This document shows positions 10,482 through 25,300 of a stretch of 64,000 nucleotides of DNA, one piece after another. Numbering within the stretch: position 1 is the stretch's first letter; each line of letters begins with the position of its first letter. Where the stretch lies: assembly GCA_020726505.1 (NCBI GenBank), contig JAHLEZ010000003.1:4361080-4425079 (forward strand), in the 5' to 3' direction. A program made the position numbers and the translations under genes. This DNA is from Leptodontidium sp. MPI-SDFR-AT-0119. Its lineage: Eukaryota; Ascomycota; Leotiomycetes; Helotiales; Leptodontidiaceae. The notes under the pieces were generated by a model, which searched no databases, had not been told where the DNA came from, and saw nothing but the letters and a program-made list of their open reading frames with translations.

Positions 10482-13400
10482 TTACCCCCCCCCTCCTAAA
10501 AAACTGCGTTTGTATAATTGTAGCTATAACCGTATCGTCTTTTAAGTTATTATAGTCGTTAATATTAGCGTTATAAGCCTTTAACCACTTTAAGAAAGCT
10601 CTCGGCGAGCCCTTAGCGTTAAAATACTTTAAGTAGAATCGTTTAATTATATACGAAGCTATTATAATATCTAAGTATAAGTACTACTTTAAGTCTTTAT
10701 TAGTGCTTAGCCACTTAATATAATAAAATAACTTATTTTATATAACTTTAAAGCTAAGGATGCCTTTAATTTCTTACTTATTTTACTTAAGTAATAGTTA
10801 AATAAGTGCCGGCGTAACTCTAACTTATCCTGGTAAGGGGTCGTCGACGTACTTATAAAGCGAGTACGAGTAAAAGACGGGGTAAATTAACTAGTCCTTT
10901 AGTAACTTAACTTTCTAATTTTCTTTTTCCTTAATAATTACTTTAATAAGGCCGTACTATTTATTAAATAACTTCCTTAAAAGTTAGTCTATGTTTTAGT
11001 TCTGAGTGTCGACTAGTACTAAGTCGCTAACGTCCTAATCGACGGCGCGTTGCTCACAGTTCACTAGTCGTTTTATTTTATCTTATTAGTCCTTTAGGAA
11101 TAACTATATGACTTCTATAACCTTCTTTATTCGTAAAGTTACTTATAAAGCCTCCTCGTAATTAAGTTTCTCTATTATTATAACCGGCGGTTTTAAGTTA
11201 ACTAAGTCTTAGGAAGTCCTTAGCTTAACGCTATTAAGTAACTAAAAAAGAAACAGGCGGCCTAAGGACTTGTGTAGTAACGTTAGTTAAACGATGTCTA
11301 TAATTAATAAGAGGTTACTTTAATTATCTTAGTAATAATAGTAAAAGGGACGAAGTTATTACTTAATATATTAGTTTATTACCTTTATTTAGTTATTAAC
11401 GTTTAAGTTATACGTCGTCGTTAGTTTTACTTTAGTCCCGAGGATATAATAGTACTCTTTTTAAAAGGAAGAGACGAACTAAGGTCCTTAGTCCGAGATA
11501 ATAAAGTCTAGTATATTAAAGTATCGAGTCTAATAGATAAGGAATAAAATAGTTATGTCTTTAGCCGTAATTGTATTATTATAAGGTATTGAGATTAGTT
11601 TCTTAAATAAGCGGTTAATAATAACTATAATAAAGTTATAGCCATGTTTATTTAGTAGTAACTTCGTAAAGTCTATTGTGAAGTATTAATACGGCTAAGC
11701 AGGGATTAGTAAGGGGTGTAAGAAGCTAGGGGTCTTATTCTTACTGGCTTTTTATCGAGAGCAACTATAGTTTACTACGTATTAAGCTATATCCGTAGTA
11801 AGGCCGTTCTAATGATATTTCCGACTTAATAATGCCTTTATCTTTCTGATCCCCGCGTATACTACTAAAGGTTAGGAATGTATATAGCGAATTAGTATCG
11901 TGCGAAGCTCCGGCAGTTCTAAGGGCACTTTTAGGCGACTTTAGAAGAGTAACTTACTATTTACTAGCTCGTAATCTAGCGACTATTCCTTGGCTTTTTA
12001 TTAGAAAGGCTTTAGCGAAGGGGATGACTTATTAGTTGCGAATACTTGATTAATAACGTCGTATTCGGCGATATCGTAAGCTATTATAGAGTTAAGGTTG
12101 AGCTCCTTGGCCGTAGGGGTCTCTAGGTCTATTAATACTCCTACGTCTAACTCGGGCTTTACTTAGGGGATATCACGAGACTTAGGGTTATATTCTGGGA
12201 CTATGGCTTTCACAAGTGCCAGGGGTACAGTCTTAACGACCTTAATATAAGCGTTTATAAGATCGACGGCGAAGAGCTAGAAGTCGCCGGCGACTCGTGG
12301 GTTAATTTTGTTCGTTAGAATTAATTGTTAATTATAAATAGCCCGCTTACGTGCCTTTGTAATTATAAGGTCTTAATCTCATTAAAATAAGGTATTAATT
12401 AACATATTAGTCGTTCCTATATAATACATAATTATAAAGTGGAAATCCGTAAAGAATTCAGCCTATCGAGCTTGCTTAGCTATTAAGTTCTTAGTAGTTA
12501 TAAAGTACTTTAGGGCCCGGTAGTTTGTGTAGATAAGAACGTTCTTTTAGGCACCTAAGAGTTCCGGGTGATATTACTTAAATAACTAGAAAATCGCTAG
12601 TATTTCTTTATTATAGATAAAATAATTAAGTTCGGGGTCTGTTATAGTCTTAGAAAAGTATCTTTATGGGGTAAAAAGTGCTATTCTCTTAAAGTTAGGA
12701 CAAGACTTTAGTAATAACCTTATTAGAGGAGTTTGTCTTTAGTCGCGTTTACTTTATTAAGTCGTAGTAGCGAAGGACTAGCGTAGATTAAAGGGCTTCT
12801 TAAAAAGTCTCTCACGCGTTCTTATAAGTGTTACTAAAGACAAAGGGAACGTCTTTTTTAGTAAGTATCGTAAGGGGTTATGTAATGCGATTATAGTCCT
12901 AAATAAACCGGCAATAAAAGTTATAAAAGCCAAGGTAACTTTGCACGCCTCGTATATTATTAATATATTATTAGTCTTTAATTATATTAACCTTCTCCAG
13001 GTCTACTTTAATATTATCGACTTTAATAATAAATCTTAAGAACTTTGTCTTTTATATACTAAACTCGGACTTCTTAATATTAACCTAAAGTTTGTGTACT
13101 TATAGAATTACTATTACCTTTTTAACGTAAACCTCGTGTTTCTCGGGGGTTAACGAATATATAAGGATATCGTTTATATAAGTTACGTAAAAGTCGTTAA
13201 GGTACTTTATTAAGATCTTATTTATAAACCGCTAAAAAGTCGCTAAATTATTAATTAAGCTAAAAGGAAGGACCTTATACTTATATATGCCGTATTAAGT
13301 CTAAAAAGTCGTGTAATCTTTGCTCTTAGGAGATATACGAATACAGTGGAAAGCTTATTATATGTCGAGCTTAGTAAAAACCTTAGCTTTATAAATACGT

Positions 13401-13614
13401 ACTATTATCTCGTTAATTAAGGGAATAGGGTAAGGGTTCTTCTTTAATAAGGCATTTAGTTTATAATAGTCGACGTATAGCCGGAGACTACTATTAGCTT
13501 TCTTAACAAAGAGAATAGGGGCTATATATAACACGCTAGAGGGCTTAATAAAACCTTTATATAAGTTATCGATAATATACTATTTAATCTCCGACAACTA
13601 CTCTTTAGTTATTA
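10482..13614 (-). pseudogene. pol of reverse Gypsy A (chromodomain, IN, RNaseH, RT)
   Basis: Read from right to left, this carries reverse transcriptase, RNase H, integrase and the chromodomain-like tail in the same order and spacing as the complete copy. The catalytic box at 13169-13180 reads Y-I-N-D, with the first catalytic Asp changed to Asn by one G-to-A transition, so the enzyme would be inactive even without the many stops. The protease and the start of RT are cut off at 13614 by the Gypsy B insertion. Confidence 0.85.
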
Positions 13615-13894
13615 TGGTGGGGACAGCCCCTGATTTCTTTTGTCACATGACTGCGCTGGTCCTTCACATATATAAGGAGTTAACACTTGACTATAGAACG
13701 TCAAGAACGCAACACTAGATATATTTTATTTATTAGAACCTTTTCCCTCCCTTCCTTTGCCGATTCGTACTCTCCAAATATATAATATCTTTAGATTTAA
13801 TTGATCTGTTATTTATAGAGCCTAGAATCTCCTCTGGTGGCTCGCTATATATTACTCTCTTATTATATAAATTAGGGGTTCGTCTCTCCTATAT
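13615..13894 (+). repeat. 5' LTR of Gypsy B
   Basis: 280 bp, starting TGGTGGGGACAG and ending CTCTCCTATA. It pairs with 25481-25759 along its whole length, with shared blocks such as CAGCCCCTGATTTC and GGGGTTCGTC. Confidence 0.88.
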
Positions 13895-14899
13895 ATTTTT
13901 AATAACCGACGTAGGGAGTGAGTTACTACTAGAGGAGGAACTAAGTAAGTATAATAGTGAGGCCCCTATGTGCTAACTTATATAAGGAGAGTCAAGAAAA
14001 ACGACAATTGTCTAAACTAAGGGAGCTATTTAGTTAATTATCTCTTAGCCCTTAAGGCAAAACGATAAACATAGAAAATATAGACCTTTAACCTAAAGAA
14101 AACGAAGACTACTAAAGAACTAGGGAAAGCTATAAAGTAGGAGCACTTATAGTACTAGAAAATCTGTCTCCCTTAGGCTACTGTTTTAATTCTATCGTTC
14201 CGAGACATAGTGCCTAGCCACTTCGCACTAGTTTCTATTCTCAGCGAAGGTTCTAGTGTTTCTAGACGTAACTAGTATTCTTTAAACACTAGGAAAAGTC
14301 GAGACTTCACAACGGAACTGAAATTAACATATTAGAGGCTTAAGTAGAGTACTAGCGAGCCTGTATTTTGGAGTGTTTAGCGAGATATAGAACTTCTAGG
14401 CTAGTCTAAAGCCTAGGTAGCTTACGCCGAGTGTTGATCTCTTTACTTTGTTTTTTTATTATATTTACTTTTATTGTTTTTATAATTTCCGTGTACGAGC
14501 CTTAAGCTTTAAGGCGTGTTTGTTTTAGTTTAGTAGTTATTAACGTTCGCTAGGGGCTAATTAAGGAGCACGGCCCTAAACCTTTACTAAGAGTTATTAA
14601 CATTTATCTCGCTTTAAAGTAAGTGAGAATATATATACTTTCTATTTTAAGGGAAGGGGTTTCCTTTATATTTCTTTAGTAATTAATACACCGCATTCTT
14701 AGTTACTTTCTTATATTCTAATCGACGACACTATTAACTTACCTCACTACTACCTTCTTACGACAATACATAATATTAAATAATAGAAACATTAACTACG
14801 GCTACGGTAACCCTAAGATAAGTAAGTTCGATAATATTATAATGCCCTTTAGCTCTATTTTAATAAGAGTAACTCCTCCGTTTAGACCTAGAATTACTA

Positions 14900-17780
14900 T
14901 TAGGCTAAGCCTTAATACCTTTATACTCTCTAAGGACATTACTTCTTAAACCTTAGAGACTTCTTAGAAGAGGAACAAGGGAAAGAAAGAAAAGCAAGGG
15001 ACTAGTAGCTTTAATTTTACTAATCTTATAAGGCCACACTAATACTCTGGCCTTACCTTTATTATAGACGACTTAAAAAACCTGAAAATCTATTTTAATT
15101 AGCTTATGCCTATTGCCGGAACCTTAAATGCCCCTATCTTTAACGGAATTAATGTCAGTAACTACTTCCGGATTCTCGATTAATACTTTATAGCCTATAT
15201 AGTCACTAATAATTAAGTTAAGAAAAAGTAAGTGGCTAAGTACGTTACTTAAGCTTATATATAAACTATTTGGAAGCTTTTAGGCTTTAAAGAGAGTAAT
15301 TATACTAGCTTTAAGGATATTATAATTTAGGAGTATTAGCGCGATAATATGGAGCGCCGCCTATATACTAATAATTACCTTAACCGACTTAAGTATAACT
15401 TTAAGACTCTTGTAAGGGACGGCGAGCCTACTCCTAAATAATGCCGCGACTTCTTCTGAGTATTTAAAGAGGTTATTATTAATTATATTAACCGTAGTAA
15501 CCTTACTAACAAGTAAGCCTCTATGAGATTTATCTTCTCTTTTCCTTAGAATCTATAAACCAAAGCTATACGGGCTACTTTTAAAAATAATAAAACCCTA
15601 AACATTAATAATATAAACTTATTTAAAAAGGTCTACTTTATTATAAAGGCCCACCTCAACTCCGAGAAGGAACTAAGCGCTATTACTAAAAAGCAAGGCA
15701 TTACCGACCGAGTATAAGGCAACACTAATAACACTAACTTATTCGCTAAGCGCTTTATACTTTAGCTAACGACTTATATTATTCCGCCTTATAATAATAG
15801 ACTAACACCTTAGTACTAGTTTAACTTTACTAACTATAAGGACAACTCTATACGGGACGAGATTTCCAGAGTACTAAAGTAATAAGACGAAGAGCTATTT
15901 ACACTTAATTTCCTCTTTACCTTAAAGAAAGTTACTAGGAACTTAAGCAGGGTTAATATAAGAGATTTGGATTTTATTACTAAAGGATTAAAACATATAA
16001 GGATTCTCAGAGTAGTAGTTCAAAGAGCCTTTAATACTAACTTTACTATTAAAGTTAATATGTTTATATTCTTTAAAGAGGCCTAAGAGTAAGTTATCGT
16101 TAACTATAGTATAATAAATTCGAGTTCCTTAAGGTATAATAAACGTGCCAGGGATAATTATAGTTACCGCTAGTGTATAAATTAACACTAGTTAGGCATG
16201 AGACCCTAAGAGTATTATAACTATATAAACTAATATTATGACTATAAGAAATAGATTAGTCTTAGTATTATTTATGAAGCCGACGATATTAATTATATTT
16301 ATATTAGCTTATAGTAAGAGGGGAAGAAGTTATACCCCGTCTAGTTTCCCTTAAATAAAAGGTCTAAAAGACATTATATCTTAACGCGAGTCTTAAATAC
16401 TTCGTACGACTTTAACCTTGAGTGACGAGCCAAAGTAGTTAAAGAATTCCTTAAGGCAAGAAAAGAAGTTACGCTTACTAAGGAAAAGGGAGATAAAGGG
16501 ACATAATCTCCGACTGTTCTTATTATAGGTTATATTAAGTTCATCGAAGAACTTACGGGGGACTTTAACTTAGATATTATTAGTTAATAAGACTACACTA
16601 AATACTAATTAACACAAATCTAAAATTTGCTAGCGTATAACACTAATAGTACTGATTCTAAAGCTATAGTAGCTCCGGTCGAGACTAGGCAGTGAAAGGG
16701 AGCACTTAGACAAGAGCCGTATAAGACTTCGGACAAGCTCTAAGAGAAGATCAAGTCTTAATCCACTTATAATAAACCAAAGGCACCCTATAATGTTAAA
16801 AAACTAGTTAAGTTCGCTAATATTATAGACGTTAACAGCTTAATAGAGATTAAAATAACACCGTAATAGATTCTAGCCCGTAATAAGTCTAAAGTCTTTA
16901 ACCTAAGCACGAAAACGACATTTACTACGACACTAAAAACATTTTCTAAAACATCACTTACTAGTAACATAATAAGAAAGAGAGCTTTAAAGTCTAAGGC
17001 ACTAGTAACACTATTAGCTATCCCTAGACCTATATCTTATATAGCGTTATTCTAAAGTCCTCGCGTGTAAGAGGCGTTGACTCGAAATAGTTATAGGCTT
17101 AATAATATCTTAAACAAATTACTCGTATAAAAGGAGCTTTTTAGAAACTTCACGTTAAGAGAAATTATAGTCTTTATAAACCCGCCTAAAGTATCTCGTC
17201 TCTTTACTAAAACGATTAACTAACGTATATAAAAGGAATTAATCGCTAATATTAATACCTTAGAGTTTGAAGAACTAGAGTTAATAACTAGGGAAGATAT
17301 TATTGTGTATTAAAAACTACTTCACGGCACTTTATATACTCTTTTGAACCTTTATGCTACTAATGTTTTTATAACTACGAATTATAAATAACGACTTAAA
17401 GAAATTAAACGGGAAGGCTTTAAGTTAAAGTATAAGTATTAAAAAGAGTGCATTATAATTTATAGCTTTATCTTAAGAAATCTACTAGCGGCAAAGTTTA
17501 AAACATAATAAAGACGCTAGCGACTTTAATTATTTATATAATAAGAAGCTCTTATTAATAACTTAGTATTATAGCTTATAGTTAGCGCTATCCCAGTCTT
17601 TAGTCTGATCTTTATAGTATTACTTAGAACTATAATACTACTTAATAAGTGTATTTTTAAGAACCTTTTAATAAAACGCACTCGCGCTTAAGAACTATTA
17701 TATACTAAAGTAGCCTTACTAAGGACAATAATTAACATAGGAAACTCATACTTCTCGCTAGTACTAAAGGTTATTATTAT
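14900..17780 (+). pseudogene. gag region of Gypsy B
   Basis: Degenerate coding sequence between the 5' LTR and the protease. Around 15120-15400 a frame reads NAPIFNGINVSNYF followed by a helical, charged stretch, which resembles the capsid-like start of fungal Gypsy Gag proteins. Stops are dense and boundaries cannot be fixed. I did not find an unambiguous zinc knuckle. The stretch from 13895 to about 14900 is leader sequence with no reading frame. Confidence 0.5.
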
Positions 17781-17789
17781 TATACCTAG

Positions 17790-18110
17790 CCGAACTAAGG
17801 TTACTAATATTAGAGCTACCTTTAACATAGGAGCTAAAGTTAATTATATAACACTTAAAGTAACTACTCTCTTAGAGCTCCCTATTACTAGAAGTTAGAC
17901 TATAGCCTTAAAAACAATTACTAGAGTTAAGTCCTGATTTGTTAGTTTTATTAATAATATTACGGTTGTTATAGGCAATTACGTTGTTAATAATAGATTC
18001 TATATTATAGACGCCCCTGGCATAAAGGTCATTTTAGGCTTTTTATTCTTTTATAAAGCCAGAGTATTGTTTTGCTATTCTAGAGACTATAATAAAGACA
18101 TTATACTAAC
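17790..18110 (+). pseudogene. Aspartic protease of Gypsy B, active site lost
   Basis: At 17821-17850 the frame reads F-N-I-G-A-K-V-N-Y-I. In retroviral-type aspartic proteases the active site is Asp-Thr/Ser-Gly-Ala; here Asn and Ile stand where Asp and Thr are expected, both explained by single transitions. The protease would cut the Gag-Pol precursor. The downstream hydrophobic segment (about 17935-18065) fits the flap and second half of the fold. Confidence 0.6.
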
Positions 18111-18899
18111 TTAGTTTTGGGATTAACAATTAAGAGATATTACTATAATTAAAACTAACGATATTACAGAGGATGCTAAGGACGCTAAAGCTCTTTGGGA
18201 AGAAAACGGGATAGGTATGATCTTTTTAAAACAAACGGACTTTAAAGATAGCTACGAAGAAAAAGACTTCTTAAGAAAAGAGTAATTAATTATATATCGA
18301 GCGCTATTATTGGTGCCTTAAAATACTCGATTAACCCCTTATAATATAACCCTTAATTATTAAAGCTTAAGGGCAAGCTTTATAAAGGGGGGGGCGAAGT
18401 AGTACTAAGTGATAATAATAAAGGCGATATTATTCTTATCGAGTACTTAAAAAGAGAGTTTTACGTCCTGGAATTAATACTTAATGATTTTTAATAAGAG
18501 GTAATCTTAAATATATTCTTAGAAGAGAAGTCAACTACGGAACTATTTTTTCTTAGAGCTTTTAAAGCTAGTTCTTTAACTAAAGTCACGCCTATCTTCA
18601 AATAAACGAAGAACTATAATAATCTCCCGATTAAGAACCCCTTTTAGAGCACTTAGAATACTATTACTCGGATTAACATTATATATAAATCGAAAGCCAA
18701 GAAAGTCTAGCCAGTTAACGAAGCCGACCTTATAAGCGACCCCCTAGAAGAGAGAAATAATTAATATAAGAGATTAAAAGACAAAGGGACTAAGTAAGAA
18801 TAGTTAGGGAAATATTAAGATTTATTATTACCACGCTTTACTAATATACCCTGCAATTCCTGACTTACACTAAAAAGACTAACTAAACTTAACGTCGAG

Positions 18900-21720
18900 A
18901 AGCTATTATAACTTAAAGAGAGAGCTCTCTTTAATAAAATAATAATTAATAGAGAAGGAGCTATAGCGTTTAACTAGCCCGAATATAATAAATTTTATAA
19001 AGATGTCTCTCCCCTAGTCGTTATTAAGACTATTAAGCACAAAACTTAGTAAGCCCCTAACTTTCCGTTGCCACGAGCTTTAGTCCCGGAAGTCACGAAG
19101 ATGGTACAAGAGCGTCTCGATAAGGGTATTCTTGAGCTTTCTAAAGGCTTATACCGAAATGCTTAGTTTTTAGTAAAAAAGAAAGAATCTAGAAAATATA
19201 GACTTATTAACTCAGCCACTATACTAAATACCGTTACACGAAAGGATATTAATCTTTTACTTTTAGTAAATAAGTTCTTTAAAGAATTCGCCGGTTATTA
19301 CGTCGCTAGCCTCGTTAACTTATACTCCGGTTATAATTAATAAACTCTCCACAAGTTTAGCCGAGATATAACTGCCTTTTATATTCTAAACGTAGGCCTA
19401 ATTAAAAACACAACTCTCCCCTAAAGTATTATAAACTCTATTACTTAGTTTATTAAAACAATTACTCGTATACTAAAGCCACTAATTCCTAACGTATTTA
19501 TATTATTCTTAGATAATATAAGAGTTAAGGGACTATATATAGACTATAACTAAGAAGAAACTCGTCCTAGAATCCGAAGATTTATCTTAGAGCACATTTA
19601 AAACCTCGACAAGACACTAGAACGCTTAGAAAGAGTAGGTGTTATTATTAGCCTGAAGTCTTAGTTTTGTTTAGATAGTATAAACATTATAAGATACGCC
19701 TATAACTCTAAGGGGAAAGAACTTTCGACGAGACACTTAGTTAAGATTAAGAACTAGAACTTACTAGGCAACCTAACAGAAGTCAAGGCATTCTTAGGCC
19801 TTATTATTTACTTTTAAATTTAAATTAAAAACTTTTAATTAATCGCTGAGTTATTATACGTACTATTTAGAAAAGGAGTCAAGTTCTTTTAAGACTTAGA
19901 GATTTATAATAAAGTAATATAAACTCTTAAAGATACGTTATACTCGTTTTTAGTTTTATATTAGATTAATTATAGTAAGGGTACTAAAGAGATAGTTGTT
20001 AGTGTCGACTCGAGTAACATAAGTTAAGGAGGTTTCCTCGGCTAAAGAGACCCTTTAACGAATAAAATACGACCTATAAAGTACAAGAGTAGTTTTTAGA
20101 GTAAGACTAAAGCTAAATATAATATTACTAAGCGAGAGTATAAAGGCATACTTTATATTTTAAAGAAGTTTAAAATCTAGCTCGTTAGCGTACACTTTAT
20201 TATTAAAATAAACGCTAATACCCTAATTACTTAACTAAATAGAGCCGCCCACGATTATCTTAGCGCCTTACTTACTAAATAGCTTACTTAAATACGCCTA
20301 TTTAATTTCGAAGTTCGGTATATCAAAGGTTTAATACACGTCGTTACTAATTAACTCTTTAAGAGGCTAAAGTATACTAATAACACGCTAGAAAAGAGTA
20401 ATATAGACAAAGATTAAATACTTTCCGAGTTAAGAGCCTATAAGATTTGCCTTATAAAAGCATTTAATACTAAAGAACTTATTAATTTAAAATCTAAAGA
20501 AGTAATAATAGACCCTAAATTACGTAAACGAAACGACATTTTACTAGATATAAAAGTAAAAGTGTAACACTTAAGAGACAAAGGGGAACTTAACTCCTCT
20601 AATAGTTTAAGCTTTATTAAAAGAGAACTACTTATCTTAGCTAATAGGTATAGTGAAGGGTACTAGCAAATTACTTAATACCTAACGACACTTAAGACTC
20701 TTAAGGATATGACTAAAAAGTAGTTTCGAGTCTTTAAACGGGAAGTTTTAAACTATAGTGTGTACAGTCGCCGGATTTAGAGGCTCCCTGTAAAAGGTTC
20801 TATTGTTAAGCTTGTTATTAATACTAATAAGGAAAAGGAAATTATACTTTAGAGTTATTATAACAATTCTAGTTATAAAAGGAGAGAAAGTATCTATTAC
20901 TGTATCGCCACGCGGTACTTTTAGAAAAGACTATTTACTAACTATATAAAATACGTCTAAATATATAAGAATTATTAACTCCAATTAACGAAGTGTCTTA
21001 AGGAGCCTCTTTACCCTACAGCATCAAATAGACTTATAAAAAAGTAAGCATTAAATATTACTTATATATTACTACATAAGGGAAAAGGCTACCTTGTTAT
21101 TACAAGAGATAATATAAGTAAATAGACTAAAGCTAAAGCTCTCCTTACTAGAGAGGCTAAATACATCGCTGCTTTTATCTAGGAAGATATTATTTGCCGT
21201 TATAAGTTGTTTTAAAGACTTATTATAAATAGAGGAACTAAGAATATAAGGGAAGTGCTAGAACTACTTAACAAAATGGAGGTCGAGCGAATTAAGATCT
21301 CAGCATATAACGCTAGAGCTAATAAAATAATCGAACGAGGCCATAGACTTATTAAGAATACCTTGTTAAAAATAGAAGGACGTTAAACTAATAACCTTTC
21401 TATAGTGTTATTTACTAATAAAACTATTATATATAGTTTAACTAGTTATATACTATTTTATATAATATACGGTAAGGAGGCGATTTTACTTATTAAGACA
21501 AGAAACTTAATATAAAGAACGTTATTTATTAAGGAGGTTTATAATTGATCGAAGTTACTATAACTTAAGGCTATATAGTTTTAGATAAGACAAGAACACA
21601 TTAATAAGGCTATCTTTAAAAAGACTTGGCGTCGTTAAGAAGGCAAGAAAGCCTTTAATCTTAAATATAATATATAGAAGAGACTATTTAAAAAGGAAGA
21701 TTTAGTACTTCGCTAGGACT
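18900..21720 (+). pseudogene. RT-RNase H-integrase of Gypsy B
   Basis: Reverse transcriptase is readable from about 19060: LVPEVTKMVQERLDKGILEL, then FLVKKKESRKYRLINSAT. The catalytic box at about 19505-19520 reads F-L-D-N-I-R-V-K-G, with the second Asp as Asn. This box followed by VKG is characteristic of one group of large fungal Gypsy elements, as I recall the family. RNase H begins near 19995 (VVSVDSSN). The integrase core is recognised by YNARANKIIERGH at about 21300-21340, which holds the catalytic Glu. Stops occur every few tens of codons. Confidence 0.85.
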
Positions 21721-22329
21721 TAGTACGAGAGAATAATATGTCCTTAAACTAAGCACTTGACTTTAGGTAGCTAAGTCCCTACGAAATCGCTGAAACCTAC
21801 GCTAATAAAGGTTATTATAAACTTAAGGAACTCGGCAATGATGGCCCCTAGCTACGACAAACCTTTGCCGGCAATAAGCTTAAGCTCTTTTATAAGAGGA
21901 ATAACTTTATTTATAACGATAGTAATAAAGTAAGAGAGGCCTTTAACGAAGACGATAACCTGACCTCTCTAAATCTTAAACTAGACATTAATTTGTAACA
22001 CCTTAACGACCCTGAATTCTTAAAGAACCCTACGACTCTAACGATATAGCGTGTTAGGGACGATGGGATAGTAATTAGAGTTCCTAAATTGTTAGTATAG
22101 TAGCGCAGCGAGTACTAAGTAGTATTTGACTTGGAATAAATATATACGCTTTACACGCTAGCGTTATTAATAACATTTCTTTAATTAAATAAACTTGGCC
22201 TTAATAACTGTCACTCACTTCTATAAGTAACTGTCGCGACACGAAACTTAAAGCTAACACGTCAGTATTGAGGCTTTAATATTAAGGAGCTAGTACGAGG
22301 ACATACCCTTAGTCTTTGAAGGGGGGGAC

Positions 22330-25300
22330 GACATATTGCTACATATTAAAATCATTAAAATGATCGCTAAACCGACTTCGTACTACTAAGAACTACAATT
22401 TAGGACACCTTAGTATTATAACAAACACAAAGAAGAGCCTATATAGCCTTAAGTAAGTCAGAGAGAATATTAGCCCCGCGCTACAAGAACACCTATCTCT
22501 CGAAGTAAAACTTAATAAGAAACTAGCGCCCTTATAAACTACTTGCCGTATACGAACACACGACAGGTTTAAAACGAGACTACTATTATTAAGTTAATAA
22601 TATTCTAAGCGGCAAAAAGTAACTTCGTTTAAATAGGCTAGTTATTAGGCTCGATCCGCAGGACTAAATTCTAAAACGGCAGGTTAAACTTGTGGCTTAA
22701 GTTAGAAATTCGAGTCTAACGTGCTAAATACCCCGAAGAATATAAACGTAATATACTTAGGCGCTAACTCTCGGCAATTAATAAAAAGAGAGGAAATAAT
22801 AAAATAAGTCTATTATTCCTAGAGACAAAGTTAATACTTACAAAGCTATTAAACCCTAATATAGCGCACAGCAATCTATAAAGGACAATATTAAGAGCAC
22901 TATTAACAAACTAGCCTTAAACCGGTAAGTAGATTACACGATTTATGTAAGGTAAGTAGAAGTCTAAGAAATTTCCTAGTAAAGAGCTAATAACACGCTC
23001 GGAATTAGAGCCGTGCTTTCTAAAACCTTAAGTTAATAACTACAATATAACTAACGTTAACCCTACCCCACGTACTAGAGATTTAAGTATACTATTAGCT
23101 GACGACCCCTAATTAGTGAACCTTTTAAGGATCGAGTGTTAGTCGACTACCCTTAATTAGCTCTATTTAAAGTCTCTCGCCTATTAGGTTAGGGCCCCTT
23201 TTATATATACGTTAATACCTCTTAGTCCCTTCCCGTCAGAAAGTCTAAAAGAATAAAGACTTCTCTTACTGTTTACTAGTGTTAATAAATAAGAAGTAAT
23301 ATATTTCGTACTTAGAGTATTAGTAAGAGACTATAAGTTATAAATAACTTTTAAATATAATATAATAGTTTTACGATTATAATAGACTTATAAGTAAGAG
23401 TGCCGCTATTCTAGGCTCGTATTAATATCGCTAAAGCAATAAAGACTCTATACCTTCGACCTCTAGTTAGGTTTAATAATAAGTACTAATAACTAATTAA
23501 GGCTAAGGGTGTGACCTTAGGTGTTCTTATAGATGTTTCGTCACCGCCTACTACATTATTCCGAGAAGTGTCGTTAAGTAAAACAGATAAGGACAAAGCT
23601 AATAACTTATAGAGTAACCGGTTAAGAGTTAAGTCTAGCTTTGACCTTAAGATTAATAATAAGTTCTTTAACCCTTATTAAAAAACTAAAGTAATTAAAA
23701 GACCTTAATTATAATTAAACTACTATTCTGAGAAGATCTTTAGCTAATAAGACCCTATTATATACTATCTTATGCTTAGCTATTACTAGCTTAATAGTAC
23801 TTGAGTTAACTAAACTCTTTTGCCCTTAGAAAGCTTAGCTGTTTTAAAGACCCTTTATTAGCTTTAATAACGGGAGGTAACTTACTTGTTAAGGGGAGAA
23901 GGGGCTATTTTTATTATACTAAGAACTAAGAACCTATTATAGCCTCTTAACCTTACTCGGCGTATTACGACCGTTAGTTTGCTTATTCCTCCTAGCTTTT
24001 TACTATAAACCTTCGAAATTAGCAGATCTAGCTTCTACCTCATTTAACTAACCGATTAATAAGAGACTAGCGGAATAATGCTACTTATTTTTAGTAGTGT
24101 GACTTGCGTAGGTATAATAAGAGCGTATTTGTGGAAGGACCTGAAAACTACTTAGTGACTTATTATTAAGGGAAGATTAGTACGGCGTGATACACACGTT
24201 TTAAACCTAAGGGGTGGAGTTTAATGTAAGTAGTCGCACGAGGTGGCCTTAATTCTTATTAGTTTACGAACCTAAAGAAGATAGATAATATTATTTCCTT
24301 AACTTATAAAGAGAATATAAGTACCGGCGCTATAAAAAGGTTAAATAGTTTAATACTTAGTTAAATAACGTTAAGGTGAAGTTTTAGAGTTTACTTTAAT
24401 TACTTCTTAAAACACGAGTTAAAGACTAAAGACAGTAGTCGTACTATAATTAGTATAAGAAAGGTGTTAATATAATTTATAAATGGTTAGTTAAGTATAA
24501 GAGAAAAGATAGGAGTATAACTCACGAAGTTAAGGCGCGTTAAGACCTCTATAGTGTTAACCTTTAGTATTAAAGCTAAGAGCGTTTAGGCTAAGATAAA
24601 GCGAACCGATTTTAATAGCACCTCTAAGGTGGCTAATAACGAAGGACTCTTCTCGAAGGTCTATGACGAGTTAATAAAGCTTAAATAATATTATAGAAGG
24701 TCAACTCACCGCGTTAAGGCGACTTGACTTTATACTAAAGTTACTATTTAAAGATTAAGGTGCGGAATATTAAAGAGAGACTACACACAAGTCAACACAA
24801 GTGTTATATTAAAGTTGTTACTCGACAGGAAGAAAAGCAAGGAAAAACTCTCTATTACGTCACCTTTACGACTAGGCAATAGCGAAGTTAAAGGTATTAA
24901 GCTCCAATAGCGCACTAAAGTTAATAGTAAAGGCTAAAGTTATTGTCCTAAAAGTATTAAATATAAAGAAGTTGGCGGTAGAGAGACCTCTAAGAGTACT
25001 AGAGTCATAGTAACTAAAGTCATCGTTAAACGGAAGGAGATCTTGCCTTAATAGTATAAAGAAAAGTAATAATAAAGTCGATCTTAACATAAGCTTAGCG
25101 GGGAAGTTTACTTTTTTTAGAGGTATTATAACGAGAGAAAGTATAAGAGGTATTATTTAATTAATAAAAAGAAGGAGGAAAGAGATCGAGACGTGTTAAG
25201 GTGCTTTATAAAGAGAATAGTATTAAGGAGAGATTGTTATATTTAGAAAGTTAAAGTTAGAAGGTTAGTGGGGGAGAGCTAACCTTATATAAGGGGGCAA